Assembly: GCA_947446835.1 (NCBI GenBank) | Contig: CANFHS010000054.1 | Location: 1 to 12,086, forward strand | Source of the DNA: Bacteriovoracaceae bacterium | GTDB lineage: Bacteria; Bdellovibrionota; UBA1018 | DNA length: 12,086 bases | Direction of reading: 5' to 3' | In this document: piece after piece, positions 1-6,013 of the stretch | Layout: the number at the start of each line of letters is the position of its first letter | Numbering within the stretch: the stretch's first letter is position 1 | The notes under the pieces: generated by a model | The model's input: the letters and a program-made list of their open reading frames with translations, nothing else | Database searches by the model: none | What the model was told of the DNA's origin: nothing | Program-made: the position numbers and the translations under genes

Positions 1-74
1 AGATGCAGGAAAGCTCGTTGGATCCGGGAACCGGCATGTCGACCAACCGCAGGTTCTTCTGCAGCGCCCGCTGA
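1..74 (+). CDS. Possible 3' end of an unidentified gene (partial)
   Basis: A reading frame beginning at base 3 stays open for 23 codons and stops with TGA at 72-74. Nearly all its third positions are G or C, as in the real genes here, and the bidirectional terminator begins 57 bases after the stop, which would fit a gene entering from the left. The fragment is too short to recognise. A minus-strand frame across the same bases, from a possible TTG at 110-112 out through base 1, is also open and G/C-rich at third positions, so the true strand is uncertain. The short repeats under that TTG make the minus-strand reading somewhat less attractive. Confidence 0.3.
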   Translation, partial: MQESSLDPGTGMSTNRRFFCSAR

Positions 75-95
75 GCGCTTCGACGAACCGGGACG

Positions 96-136
96 TTCAA
101 AAGGATCTTCAAAAAGGACCTTCAAAAGCAAAAAGG
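96..136. repeat. Three short tandem copies of a TTCAAAA-type unit
   Basis: Three imperfect copies of about 12 bases follow one another: TTCAAAAGGATC (96-107), TTCAAAAAGGACC (108-120) and TTCAAAAGCAAAAAGG (121-136). The third runs into the left arm of the terminator hairpin. This looks like local duplication of non-coding sequence. On the minus strand it supplies the T-rich tail of the terminator. Confidence 0.6.
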
Positions 137-162
137 CCCGCTCCTTCCGGAGCGGGCCTTTT
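131..162. terminator. Strong bidirectional intrinsic terminator
   Basis: A perfect 14-bp inverted repeat (131-144 with 149-162) encloses a 4-base TTCC loop. The core is GGCCCGCTCC/GGAGCGGGCC, flanked by AAAA and TTTT. On the plus strand it is followed by TTTTCGTTT, and on the minus strand by TTTTTGCTTTT, so it can stop transcription both ways. It lies 29 bases past the stop of the minus-strand gene ending at 192 and 57 bases past the possible plus-strand stop at 74. Confidence 0.92.
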
Positions 163-191
163 CGTTTCAGGGAGTCTGGGCTCCCGGAGTC

Positions 192-464
192 TTATTCGTA
201 CAGGGTCTTCAGGCAGACGACCATGCCTTTGATGCCGCACTGCTCGACGCTGCCGTCGATCCGGACCACGCAAACGGGGCACTTGGGCAGGTTGGTCAGG
301 GTGCCGTCTTCGAGCACGAGCGTCGATTCAGAGGCCGCCTCTTCTTCGATCACTGGCATGGCTGGACCGTAGGCATGAGCCCAACCGGGGATCAGGGTGG
401 CTGCCATAAACAGTGCGGCGCCAAAAGTCCGGTTCAGGTTCATCGAATTCATCAGCTTTTTCAT
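192..464 (-). CDS. Small exported four-cysteine protein, function unknown
   Basis: This is a 90-residue protein of no family I recognise. It opens with a clear Sec signal peptide: MKKL, a few polar residues, a hydrophobic core at about residues 14-27, and an Ala-His-Ala motif that predicts cleavage after residue 31. The mature part would be about 59 residues. It has an acidic stretch (residues 40-53, several Glu) and then four cysteines at 62, 65, 76 and 84, the first two as CPVC. In an oxidising periplasm these could form two disulfides; metal binding is another option. The start at 464 was chosen because AGGAG (471-475) sits 6 bases upstream; the in-frame ATG at 470 would touch that site. 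It has its own promoter-like sequence and terminator, so it is probably monocistronic. Confidence 0.75.
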   Translation of the reverse strand: MKKLMNSMNLNRTFGAALFMAATLIPGWAHAYGPAMPVIEEEAASESTLVLEDGTLTNLPKCPVCVVRIDGSVEQCGIKGMVVCLKTLYE

Positions 465-470
465 CTTCAT

Positions 471-475
471 CTCCT
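471..475 (-). promoter_or_regulatory. Ribosome binding site that fixes the start at 464
   Basis: AGGAG on the minus strand lies 6 bases before the ATG at 464 but directly abuts the ATG at 470, so the inner ATG is the better start. Confidence 0.6.
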
Positions 476-532
476 GATCCGTTCGTCGAGGGGTGACATC
501 AGCGTCAAGCCGGCTCGCTTCGAACGTGGAGT

Positions 533-561
533 TGTTTACCGATTCTGATGCGAGGCGTCAA
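533..561 (-). promoter_or_regulatory. Candidate sigma-70-type promoter for the small exported protein
   Basis: On the minus strand TTGACG (561-556) is separated by 17 bases from TAAACA (538-533), about 70 bases before the start codon. The -35 matches consensus in 5 of 6 bases and the -10 in only 3 of 6. An A/T-rich block just upstream of the -35 (about 562-577) could act as an UP-like element. No other good promoter is visible between the ureohydrolase stop and this gene. Confidence 0.4.
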
Positions 562-590
562 GAAAAACTAATTGGTCAACATTGAGCCAA
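561..590 (-). terminator. Weak candidate terminator after the ureohydrolase gene
   Basis: Read on the minus strand, TTGG..TCA and TGACCAA (within 590-572) can form a 7-bp stem with one bulged base and a 4-base loop, followed by TTAGTTTTTCT. It starts 13 bases past the TAA at 604-606. The stem is A/T-rich and imperfect, so this is plausible by position and tail rather than by strength. It overlaps the -35 of the next gene's candidate promoter. Confidence 0.4.
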
Positions 591-603
591 CGATTTCAAT
601 CGG

Positions 604-1659
604 TTATTGGCGAAGTCGGGCCTTGCCCTGGCTGGCCAGGGTGAAGCCGGCCAGCTTGTACAGCAGGCGTGCCCCCACATTGGCGTCCCACTCGCTCTTG
701 CCTTCGGGGTCGGGAGCGACCTCGTTCAGGTCAAAGCCCACGATGCGGCGACCGCTCTGGACGACCGCGGAAATCAGGTGAATGGCTTCCCTGAAATCCA
801 GACCACCGGCCACCGGGGTACCGGTGTTGGGGCAGAACTGGGGGTCCAGGCCATCGATATCAAAGGAAATCCAGACGTCCTTGGGCAGCGCCTGGACGAT
901 GTCCTGGGTGGTCTGGTTCCAGGTCTCCCCGCCGAACTTGCGGCGGGCCAGGTCGGCGTCGAAGAACACGCGCACCCGTTCGCCCTGCTCCTGGCAGTAA
1001 TTCCACTCGGCCTCGCAGAAGTCGCGGATGCCGACCTGGACCAGGCGCGCGATGCCCGGGATGCGGTCCAGGGCGTTCCTCATGATCGAGGCATGGGACC
1101 ACTGGAAGCCTTCGTAAGCGTCGCGGGTGTCCGAATGGGCGTCGAAGTGCAGGATGCCGAAGCCCCCTGGCAGCCGCTCGGCCATGGCCTGGAAGGCCCC
1201 GAACGGAACCGAGTGGTCGCCGCCCACCAGGCCCGGAATCTTGCCCTGGGCGAGGATCTGGCGGGTGTGCTCCAGCACCTCGGCATTGACCTGCTCGCCC
1301 AGCGCGTTCACGCGGGCCAGGGCCTTTTGCAGGTCGGGGCGGCCGTCGATGATGCCGGCCTCGGCGATGATGGTCTGGGCCAGCGCCTTGCCTTCCTCGT
1401 TCCACTGGCGGATGCGCGCGCTTTCCTCGCGCATGAAGAGGCCGCACTCGTAGAACTTGTCCACGTGGGAGTCAAAGAGGTCGACCTGGCGGGAGGCCTC
1501 CAGGATGGCCTGCGGGCCGTTCGAAGTTCCGCCGCCATACGAGGTGGTGGCTTCCCAGGGAATGGGCAGGAAAACGAGCTGGGATTCGGCTTCGGTGAAG
1601 GGGAGGCCGAAAACGCCGGAATCTTCGGTGGCCGCTGCATTGGGGTCAAAGGAAGTCAT
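604..1659 (-). CDS. speB: Agmatinase/arginase-family ureohydrolase
   Basis: This 351-residue protein belongs to the binuclear-manganese ureohydrolase family, which cleaves a guanidino compound to urea and an amine. The metal-binding motifs are all present: GGDHS (His149), HFDAHSD (Asp173, His175, Asp177) and SFDIDGLDP (Asp267, Asp269), followed by TGTPVAGGL and DLNEVAPDPE. Compared with classical agmatinases of about 305 residues it has an insertion around residues 70-140, between the first strand and the GGDHS motif. Agmatine is the most likely substrate (putrescine synthesis), but arginine, guanidinobutyrate or formiminoglutamate cannot be excluded from motifs. The start at 1659 has AGGAGG 12 bases upstream; the frame runs open further upstream, but that part is the shadow of the divergent cysteine-cluster gene. 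It appears to be transcribed alone. Confidence 0.92.
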   Translation of the reverse strand: MTSFDPNAAATEDSGVFGLPFTEAESQLVFLPIPWEATTSYGGGTSNGPQAILEASRQVDLFDSHVDKFYECGLFMREESARIRQWNEEGKALAQTIIAEAGIIDGRPDLQKALARVNALGEQVNAEVLEHTRQILAQGKIPGLVGGDHSVPFGAFQAMAERLPGGFGILHFDAHSDTRDAYEGFQWSHASIMRNALDRIPGIARLVQVGIRDFCEAEWNYCQEQGERVRVFFDADLARRKFGGETWNQTTQDIVQALPKDVWISFDIDGLDPQFCPNTGTPVAGGLDFREAIHLISAVVQSGRRIVGFDLNEVAPDPEGKSEWDANVGARLLYKLAGFTLASQGKARLRQ

Positions 1660-1671
1660 GCAGGTGGCTTG

Positions 1672-1677
1672 CCTCCT
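1672..1677 (-). promoter_or_regulatory. Ribosome binding site of the ureohydrolase gene
   Basis: A full AGGAGG on the minus strand lies 12 bases before the ATG at 1659. It settles the start against the longer open frame that extends to 2154. The 1660-1728 gap must also hold the divergent promoters for this gene and the cysteine-cluster gene, but I cannot pick out convincing -35/-10 boxes. Confidence 0.65.
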
Positions 1678-1728
1678 GGGATCGGCCCCTGTCAAGAAAT
1701 GCTCGCCCTGTGATAAGTGCCGCTCATC

Positions 1729-2118
1729 ATGGCAGTCGATGTCGGGCGCCCCTCCACCTGGATCAAGTACCGCAGTGGCCTTTGCCAAGGCTGCTGGGGC
1801 GGCTGCTGCACGCTGCCCGTCGAAGTCAGTGCCGTGGACCTGTTCCGGCTGGAGCTGGCCACCGAGGACGAAGCCGCGGCCAGCCTGAAGAAGCTGGCCC
1901 GCAGGCTCGAAAAGGACGGGGTGATCCAGCATTTCAACCCGCGCACCCAGGTCTTCACGCTCGAGCAGCGTCATGGGCGTGACTGCATCTTCCTGGATGC
2001 CAAGACCCGCCTTTGCACCGTTTACGAGAAGCGGCCCGAAGTGTGCCGCAAGTTCCCCAGGATCGGACCACGTCCAGGCTGGTGCCCGGCCATGCCCAAG
2101 GCCCAGGGGCCCCGTTAG
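1729..2118 (+). CDS. YkgJ/UPF0153-type cysteine-cluster protein
   Basis: This 129-residue cytoplasmic protein has eight cysteines in the pattern of the CxxCxxCC (YkgJ) family of putative zinc- or iron-chelating proteins. An N-terminal cluster CQGCWGGCC (Cys19, 22, 26, 27) is followed by single cysteines in RDCIFLD (86), RLCTVYEKRPEVCRKFP (96, 106) and GWCPAMP (119). The CxVYExRPxxCRxFP stretch is the most characteristic part. Between the two halves lies a charged helical segment (about residues 36-65). The family's biochemical role is not established; metal binding is inferred from the cysteines. The ATG at 1729 was preferred to an in-frame GTG at 1717, which adds four residues; neither has a strong ribosome binding site. 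It diverges from the ureohydrolase gene across 69 bases. Confidence 0.82.
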   Translation: MAVDVGRPSTWIKYRSGLCQGCWGGCCTLPVEVSAVDLFRLELATEDEAAASLKKLARRLEKDGVIQHFNPRTQVFTLEQRHGRDCIFLDAKTRLCTVYEKRPEVCRKFPRIGPRPGWCPAMPKAQGPR

Positions 2119-2203
2119 GGCGTCGGGGATAAGGCTTTCCGGAATCCGGGACACGGTTTGTTAAGAAACTCAGCTTCGACTGGCCCGGCGCCGATAAGCC
2201 AGC

Positions 2204-2461
2204 ATGGACAGAGAAAGCTTCATGGAAAGCATGCGCCAGCAATACGCCGAAAAGATCCAGGCGGCTTATGTCGAGTGCGAGCATGAGCACGAAGGCAAGA
2301 AGCGCGTGGATTGGCTTCAGCTCAACCAGCGGCTGACCAAGTTGATGAAGAACGCCAAGGTCGAAGGCCTGGCGACCCGTGATTTCATGGACCTGGTCAA
2401 GGCCGAGCTTCCCGATGCCTGGGAAAACCTCGAGCCCACCTGGTTCAAGATCGCGGCCTGA
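2204..2461 (+). CDS. Small protein of unknown function
   Basis: This 85-residue, highly charged, probably cytoplasmic protein has no signal peptide or membrane segment. It looks mostly helical, with a His/Glu-rich patch (CEHEHEGKK, about residues 25-33) and an aromatic C-terminus with three Trp overall (38, 73, 80). I do not recognise a family. It begins 85 bases after the cysteine-cluster gene and ends 10 bases before the convergent RNase H gene. ATG at 2204 has a poor ribosome binding site. The in-frame ATG at 2222 (79 residues) has GAGAAAG just upstream and may be the real start. An in-frame TAA at 2195-2197 rules out any longer form. Base composition and third-position preference match the neighbours. 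Confidence 0.65.
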   Translation: MDRESFMESMRQQYAEKIQAAYVECEHEHEGKKRVDWLQLNQRLTKLMKNAKVEGLATRDFMDLVKAELPDAWENLEPTWFKIAA

Positions 2462-2471
2462 GCCAGGCGTT

Positions 2472-3260
2472 TCAGCCTTCTCCCGCGCCTTCGGGCCAGC
2501 GGCTGCGGGGCACGCCCCAGGTGTCCAGGATCTCGGCCTCGTTCGGGGCTGAGGTGGCCTTCTTGAACTTTGCGCCCGGCACGCCTTTGACCCGGCGCTC
2601 GCACTCGGCCCAGCTGGAGTGGCGCATGGCCGTGTTTCCCACCAGGCTCAGGTAGGAATAGGCCTGGGCTTTGGGTTCGCGCGGCTTGATCTCGGGCAAT
2701 GCGCCCCCGTTTTCGGGCAGATCGTGGATGGGTACGGCGTACTTCAGCAGCGGCCCGTCGTAGAGCTGGGGCCTGCGCCCCAGGGCGAATTCGACGGCCA
2801 GCGTGTCGGCGCGTTCGTTTCCGGCGACTCCCATGTGGCCGCGCACGTGGTTCCAGGTGATGGGGTTTTCCCGGCCGCGCTTGGCGACCTCGCGGAACAG
2901 CTCCTGCCAGAGCTCGGCGTTCAGCACGTCCTTGCCCTCGGCGGTCTTCCAGCCGCGCGAGCGCCAGGCCCAGATCCACTGGGTGATGCCGCGGATGACG
3001 TAGGTGGAGTCGGTCCAGAACGAAACAGGCCCCGGCACGTCGTGCAGGGCCTTGAGGGCCTGGATGGCGCCCATCAGTTCCATCTGGTTGTTGGTGGCCG
3101 GCACCTGGCGTCCGCCCAGCTCGCGCACGTGCCCGTCGGGCATCGCCAGGATGGCGCCCCAGCCGCCAGGGCCCGGGTTTCCGCGGCTGGCGCCGTCGGC
3201 AAAGACCAGGGTGGCTCCGGCCAGGGGATCGGCTTTTTTGGGGGGCTTGCGGCTGGACAT
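2472..3260 (-). CDS. rnhA: Ribonuclease HI with C-terminal hybrid-binding-like domain
   Basis: This 262-residue protein would degrade the RNA strand of RNA-DNA hybrids (R-loops, primers). Residues 15-160 are a full RNase HI domain. The catalytic acids are Asp22 (FADGASRGNPGPGGWGA), Glu61 (NNQMELMGA), Asp84 (WTDSTYV) and Asp152 (GNERADTLA), with His142 in the VRGHMGV loop. A linker (about 163-199) leads to residues 200-250, which resemble the N-terminal hybrid-binding (Cauli_VI/viroplasmin) domain of eukaryotic RNase H1: a Trp-Ala-Glu-Cys motif (Trp217), Val-x-Gly and PGAKFKK (Phe232, Lys233, Lys234). Here that domain sits at the opposite end. The start at 3260 (MSSRK) gives a natural N-terminus just before the fold. 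An ATG at 3278 would add six residues, and neither has a strong ribosome binding site. The gene is convergent with the small unknown gene. Confidence 0.93.
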   Translation of the reverse strand: MSSRKPPKKADPLAGATLVFADGASRGNPGPGGWGAILAMPDGHVRELGGRQVPATNNQMELMGAIQALKALHDVPGPVSFWTDSTYVIRGITQWIWAWRSRGWKTAEGKDVLNAELWQELFREVAKRGRENPITWNHVRGHMGVAGNERADTLAVEFALGRRPQLYDGPLLKYAVPIHDLPENGGALPEIKPREPKAQAYSYLSLVGNTAMRHSSWAECERRVKGVPGAKFKKATSAPNEAEILDTWGVPRSRWPEGAGEG

Positions 3261-3358
3261 AGGCTCAAGCAGCGTCATCTCACTGTTGAAACACGGAGCA
3301 AATCCAAAAGGCGAGCCTGCATTGACGCCTGACGGACTCTTGGCTAGTGGTGGGGCCC

Positions 3359-4399
3359 ATGATTCGCGCACGTGGGGTGTTCGGTGGGGTGCTCGTGGGG
3401 ATCCTGGTTTCCTGGTTGGGGGCGCAGGCCTTTGCCCAGGGCTTCGTGGAGCGATCGCACGGCCCGGACGACAACTGGGGGTTCCGGGGCAGCGAGGAGC
3501 TCGAACAGCGCCTCAAGAAGGACCTGGAGGGCACCCGCTATTACCTGGATGCGTGGGGTGCGACGAAGGCAGGAGACTTCACCGGCCCGCCGTGGAGAGG
3601 TCCTGTTGCCCAGGCCTGCAAACGGGAATACGCGCGTCTTTACCAGAACCCGGTGACCCGATTCACGGTCGTGCTGGGCTACTCGGATTTTGCCCTGGGA
3701 AGCGACCCCGACCAGCGCGTGGTCGAGGACTGGTCGACCCGCCAGGCGCTGACCGAATCGCTGCTCACCCCTTGCCGCGGGGGGAGCCTCGTGGCCTGCG
3801 GTTTCAAGCGCGACCGCGACATCCAGAAGGGCGCCACGATCCTGCGGAAAACCATCGTGGGGCCCGATGGCGAGCCCCGGGCCGTGGTGATCCGCCTCAT
3901 CAACTCGATGACCTGGGGCCTGGAGCGCCAGGGCGTGCGCTCGCGGCAGGCGCAGGAACTCTTCTATGGTGGCCTGCGGGGCGACGCCGATGTGGTGATC
4001 TACTCGGGGCACGGCGGTTTCAACGAGAAGACCCGCAAGAATTCGCTGAAATTCGTGCGCAAGCTTTCGGATGAGGATCGCGAGCGGGGAATCAACCAGG
4101 CCGTGCTCGAAGCGCTCGGGCAGGCGGGTTCCCGTCGTCCCAAGGTGCTGGCGCTTTGGGGCTGCAACACCTGGACGCTCAAGGACAGCATTCTCCAGCA
4201 GGTGAAGGACCTGGGCGTGATCTACACCAACGGTGTGCTCTACAACGACGAGTCCTCCCGGCTCACCTTGACCACGCTGAACGCGCTGTTGGGAATGTGG
4301 TGCCGCAAAGACCTGACCCGCGTGATTGCGCTCGATCCTGACACGGGCGATGAGTTGCGGGCCAAACCCAGGCTTCAGGGAGCCTTTCTCAGGCCATGA
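3359..4399 (+). CDS. Exported caspase-like (clan CD) putative cysteine protease
   Basis: This 346-residue protein has a Sec signal peptide: basic MIRAR, a hydrophobic stretch at about 7-23, and Ala-Phe-Ala giving predicted cleavage after residue 26. The mature protein carries the two signatures of caspase-fold (clan CD) peptidases. A hydrophobic strand ends in a His-Gly pair (DVVIYSGHGG, His218), and a second hydrophobic strand ends in a cysteine (KVLALWGCNTW, Cys269). The 51-residue spacing resembles caspases, and Gly before the Cys recalls toxin cysteine protease domains. I do not recognise the exact family, and protease activity is inference. Residues 30-200 show no known domain; other cysteines are at 87, 139, 147 and 315. 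ATG 3359 was chosen over the in-frame GTG at 3347 because it starts directly at the signal peptide and follows a G-rich stretch. It overlaps the next gene by ATGA. Confidence 0.75.
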   Translation: MIRARGVFGGVLVGILVSWLGAQAFAQGFVERSHGPDDNWGFRGSEELEQRLKKDLEGTRYYLDAWGATKAGDFTGPPWRGPVAQACKREYARLYQNPVTRFTVVLGYSDFALGSDPDQRVVEDWSTRQALTESLLTPCRGGSLVACGFKRDRDIQKGATILRKTIVGPDGEPRAVVIRLINSMTWGLERQGVRSRQAQELFYGGLRGDADVVIYSGHGGFNEKTRKNSLKFVRKLSDEDRERGINQAVLEALGQAGSRRPKVLALWGCNTWTLKDSILQQVKDLGVIYTNGVLYNDESSRLTLTTLNALLGMWCRKDLTRVIALDPDTGDELRAKPRLQGAFLRP

Positions 4400-4905
4400 G
4401 CGGAACTGCGCCCGAAGCCCCGCTTCGTTTCCTGCTGGTTCCCGGACTGGAGCGCCTGGCCCGGAACCTGCGGCTGGCGGGCTTTGATTCGGTGCTGGGC
4501 GCGGGCGCCCAGGGCCAGGGCTGGATCGACCAGGCTCGCGACGAGTTCCGTGTGCTGCTGACCCCGGATGCGGAGTGGGCGGCGCGCGCGAACGGGGTCC
4601 GGAGTCAGCGGGTGGAAGCCCAGGATCCGGCGGTGCAGCTGCGTGCAGTCCTGGAGCGTTGGGGTGGGCTTGAGGCCGCGCGTTCAGGACTGGGCTTCAT
4701 GTCGCGCTGCCTGGAGTGCAACAGCGGGATGTTGCCCATTTCGCGGGAGTTGGCCCGGGAGCGGGTTTCCGCTGAAATCGCCGAGGCGCACCAGGAGTTC
4801 TTCCTGTGTCGTCGCTGCGAGCGGTTGACCTGGAAGGGGGCCCATTGGGCCCGGATGAAGCGCTGGTTGCAGGAAATTCTTCGGGACCGCGCGCTGGATC
4901 ATTGA
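4396..4905 (+). CDS. Mut7-C-type zinc-ribbon protein (RNase-like, degenerate PIN part)
   Basis: This 169-residue cytoplasmic protein matches the Mut7-C family, a PIN-like nuclease fold followed by a zinc-ribbon. The N-terminal half has the family pattern of a strand followed by LERLARNLRLAGFD (residues 18-31) and later RVLLTPDAEW (Asp58). The C-terminal half has the zinc-ribbon SRCLECNSGML (Cys105, Cys108) and FLCRRCERLTWKGAHWARM (Cys138, Cys141) with the Trp-x-Gly-x-His-Trp signature. The usual acidic residue near the start of the family (the Asp of the F-x-x-D motif) is Val15 here, so the metal-dependent nuclease site may be incomplete. The gene begins inside the stop of the caspase-like gene (ATGA), implying translational coupling. 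It ends 85 bases before hemA. RNA binding or cleavage is inferred from the family. Confidence 0.82.
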   Translation: MSGTAPEAPLRFLLVPGLERLARNLRLAGFDSVLGAGAQGQGWIDQARDEFRVLLTPDAEWAARANGVRSQRVEAQDPAVQLRAVLERWGGLEAARSGLGFMSRCLECNSGMLPISRELARERVSAEIAEAHQEFFLCRRCERLTWKGAHWARMKRWLQEILRDRALDH

Positions 4906-4990
4906 TTTTAAAGGATAATTCCGGTTGCGCCGGGGTTCTTCATGACACTCCCGTGACAGAAGGCAGAAGGCCGTCCCGTAGGATGGAAGA
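4906..4990 (+). promoter_or_regulatory. Leader region of the heme operon, possible promoter
   Basis: This 85-base gap opens with an A/T-rich island (about 4901-4920) that contains GATAAT (4914-4919), a fair -10 box, but no good -35 stands 16-18 bases upstream. A small hairpin CCGG-TTGCG-CCGG (4922-4934) follows. An imperfect TGACA repeat (TGACACTCCCGTGACA) lies further on and could bind a regulator. AGGATGGA just before the hemA ATG serves as ribosome binding site. This is the natural place for the operon promoter, but the boxes are weak. Confidence 0.3.
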
Positions 4991-6004
4991 ATGTTCCTGG
5001 GGTCCCTGCGTGTTTTGCACGTCCCGAAGTTGTCCACGGAGGAAAGTGATTTTCTCGCGGTGACCGCCATTGTGGACGCCCTGTATCCGGGAGCCTTCCG
5101 GCTGGACACCTGCCAGCGCCGCATCTGGGTCTATCCCTCGTTCGCGGCTTCGACCCCGGGCGCACCCCTTCAGGTTCCGGGTGCGGAGCTTTTTTCGGGT
5201 CAGGCGGCCTACGCGTTCCTTCTCCGGGTTTCGACCGGGCTGGAGAGCGAAGTCAAAGGCGAGACCGATATTTTTGGCCAGCTCAAGGAAGCCTGGTCGC
5301 AGTTCGAGGCTTCTGGATCAGCGCTCCTGGGCGCGCTCAATCCTTGGATGCTCAAGATTTTCGAGGACACCAAGGAGATCCGTTCGCAGTACCTCCAGAA
5401 CGTGGGCGCCGCTTCCTATGGCAGCCTCGTCCGCAAAGTGCTGCGCGGCTTTTCGGGCTCGCCCCAGGAGCCCGTGCTCCTGGTCGGCGCGGGCCAGCTG
5501 GCCCAGTCCATCGCACCTTGGCTCTCGGATCATGAGCTCTGGATCATGAATCGCACGACCGCGACCGCCGAGGCGCTGGCCGCCGAGGTCCGCGCCAAGG
5601 ACCCCAAGGCGCGCGTCCGGGTCATCCAGGGAGCTGAAGCCAAGGTCGAGGCCTTCCTGATGGCCGCTCACCTGGTGCTTTGCATCCCCCCTGCCGCGGA
5701 GTCGGATGCCCGCCGGATCGCCCTCTGGCAGGAAGGCAACGTGCCGGGCCGTCCGGATCGGGCGGTGGTCCACCTGGGCGGCATGCGCCGGGCCTGCGGC
5801 GAGTGGAACCAGGTTCCGGGTTTCCGGGCCCTGGACGAGGTTTTTGCGCTCCAGCAGTCCCAGAACGAGGCCCGCGCGGAACTGCTGGGCCGGGCCCAGC
5901 GCGCCTGCAGCGAGCGGGCTCGTCTCAGGTCCTTGGCCGGATCTTCGGCCGGTTCCGCCACACTTCCTCACGGATGGGAAGACCTCGCGGTCTTTGCGGT
6001 GTAA
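4991..6004 (+). CDS. hemA: Glutamyl-tRNA reductase, short divergent form
   Basis: This enzyme reduces glutamyl-tRNA(Glu) to glutamate-1-semialdehyde with NADPH, the first committed step of C5 tetrapyrrole synthesis. The catalytic cysteine is Cys41 in RLDTCQRRIWVY (family STCNRxE). GLESEVKGETDIFGQLKEAW matches the conserved GLDSxxxGExQIxGQVKxA motif, and VLLVGAGQLAQSIAPWL starts the NADPH-binding domain. At 337 residues it is about 80 shorter than usual. The loss is mostly in the C-terminal dimerisation region, where only the NEARAELLGRAQ helix and a short tail remain. It is also compact at the N-terminus. An in-frame TAG at 4979-4981 rules out a longer start. It is first of the heme operon, 9 bases before hemC. 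The identity is supported both by motifs and by context. Confidence 0.92.
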   Translation: MFLGSLRVLHVPKLSTEESDFLAVTAIVDALYPGAFRLDTCQRRIWVYPSFAASTPGAPLQVPGAELFSGQAAYAFLLRVSTGLESEVKGETDIFGQLKEAWSQFEASGSALLGALNPWMLKIFEDTKEIRSQYLQNVGAASYGSLVRKVLRGFSGSPQEPVLLVGAGQLAQSIAPWLSDHELWIMNRTTATAEALAAEVRAKDPKARVRVIQGAEAKVEAFLMAAHLVLCIPPAAESDARRIALWQEGNVPGRPDRAVVHLGGMRRACGEWNQVPGFRALDEVFALQQSQNEARAELLGRAQRACSERARLRSLAGSSAGSATLPHGWEDLAVFAV

Positions 6005-6013
6005 GAAGCCCCC

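Noticed and set aside
1..112. Minus-strand gene start running off the left edge from a TTG
   Set aside because: The frame is open and coding-like, but it needs a TTG start within short tandem repeats and has no recognisable product; too ambiguous to annotate.
607..1713. 368-codon open frame on the plus strand
   Set aside because: It is the shadow of the ureohydrolase gene and shows no recognisable motif.
2137..2151. Terminator after the cysteine-cluster gene
   Set aside because: The stem is only six pairs with a three-base loop and no T-tract follows directly, so it is not convincing.
1660..2154. N-terminal extension of the ureohydrolase frame to 516 residues
   Set aside because: The extra 165 residues are antisense to the cysteine-cluster gene, look low in family sense, and a strong AGGAGG precedes the inner ATG at 1659.
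3322..3350. Promoter with TTGACG and 17-base spacing before the caspase-like gene
   Set aside because: The -10 position reads TAGTGG, a poor match, and the start of transcription would fall almost on the ATG at 3359, leaving no room for a leader.
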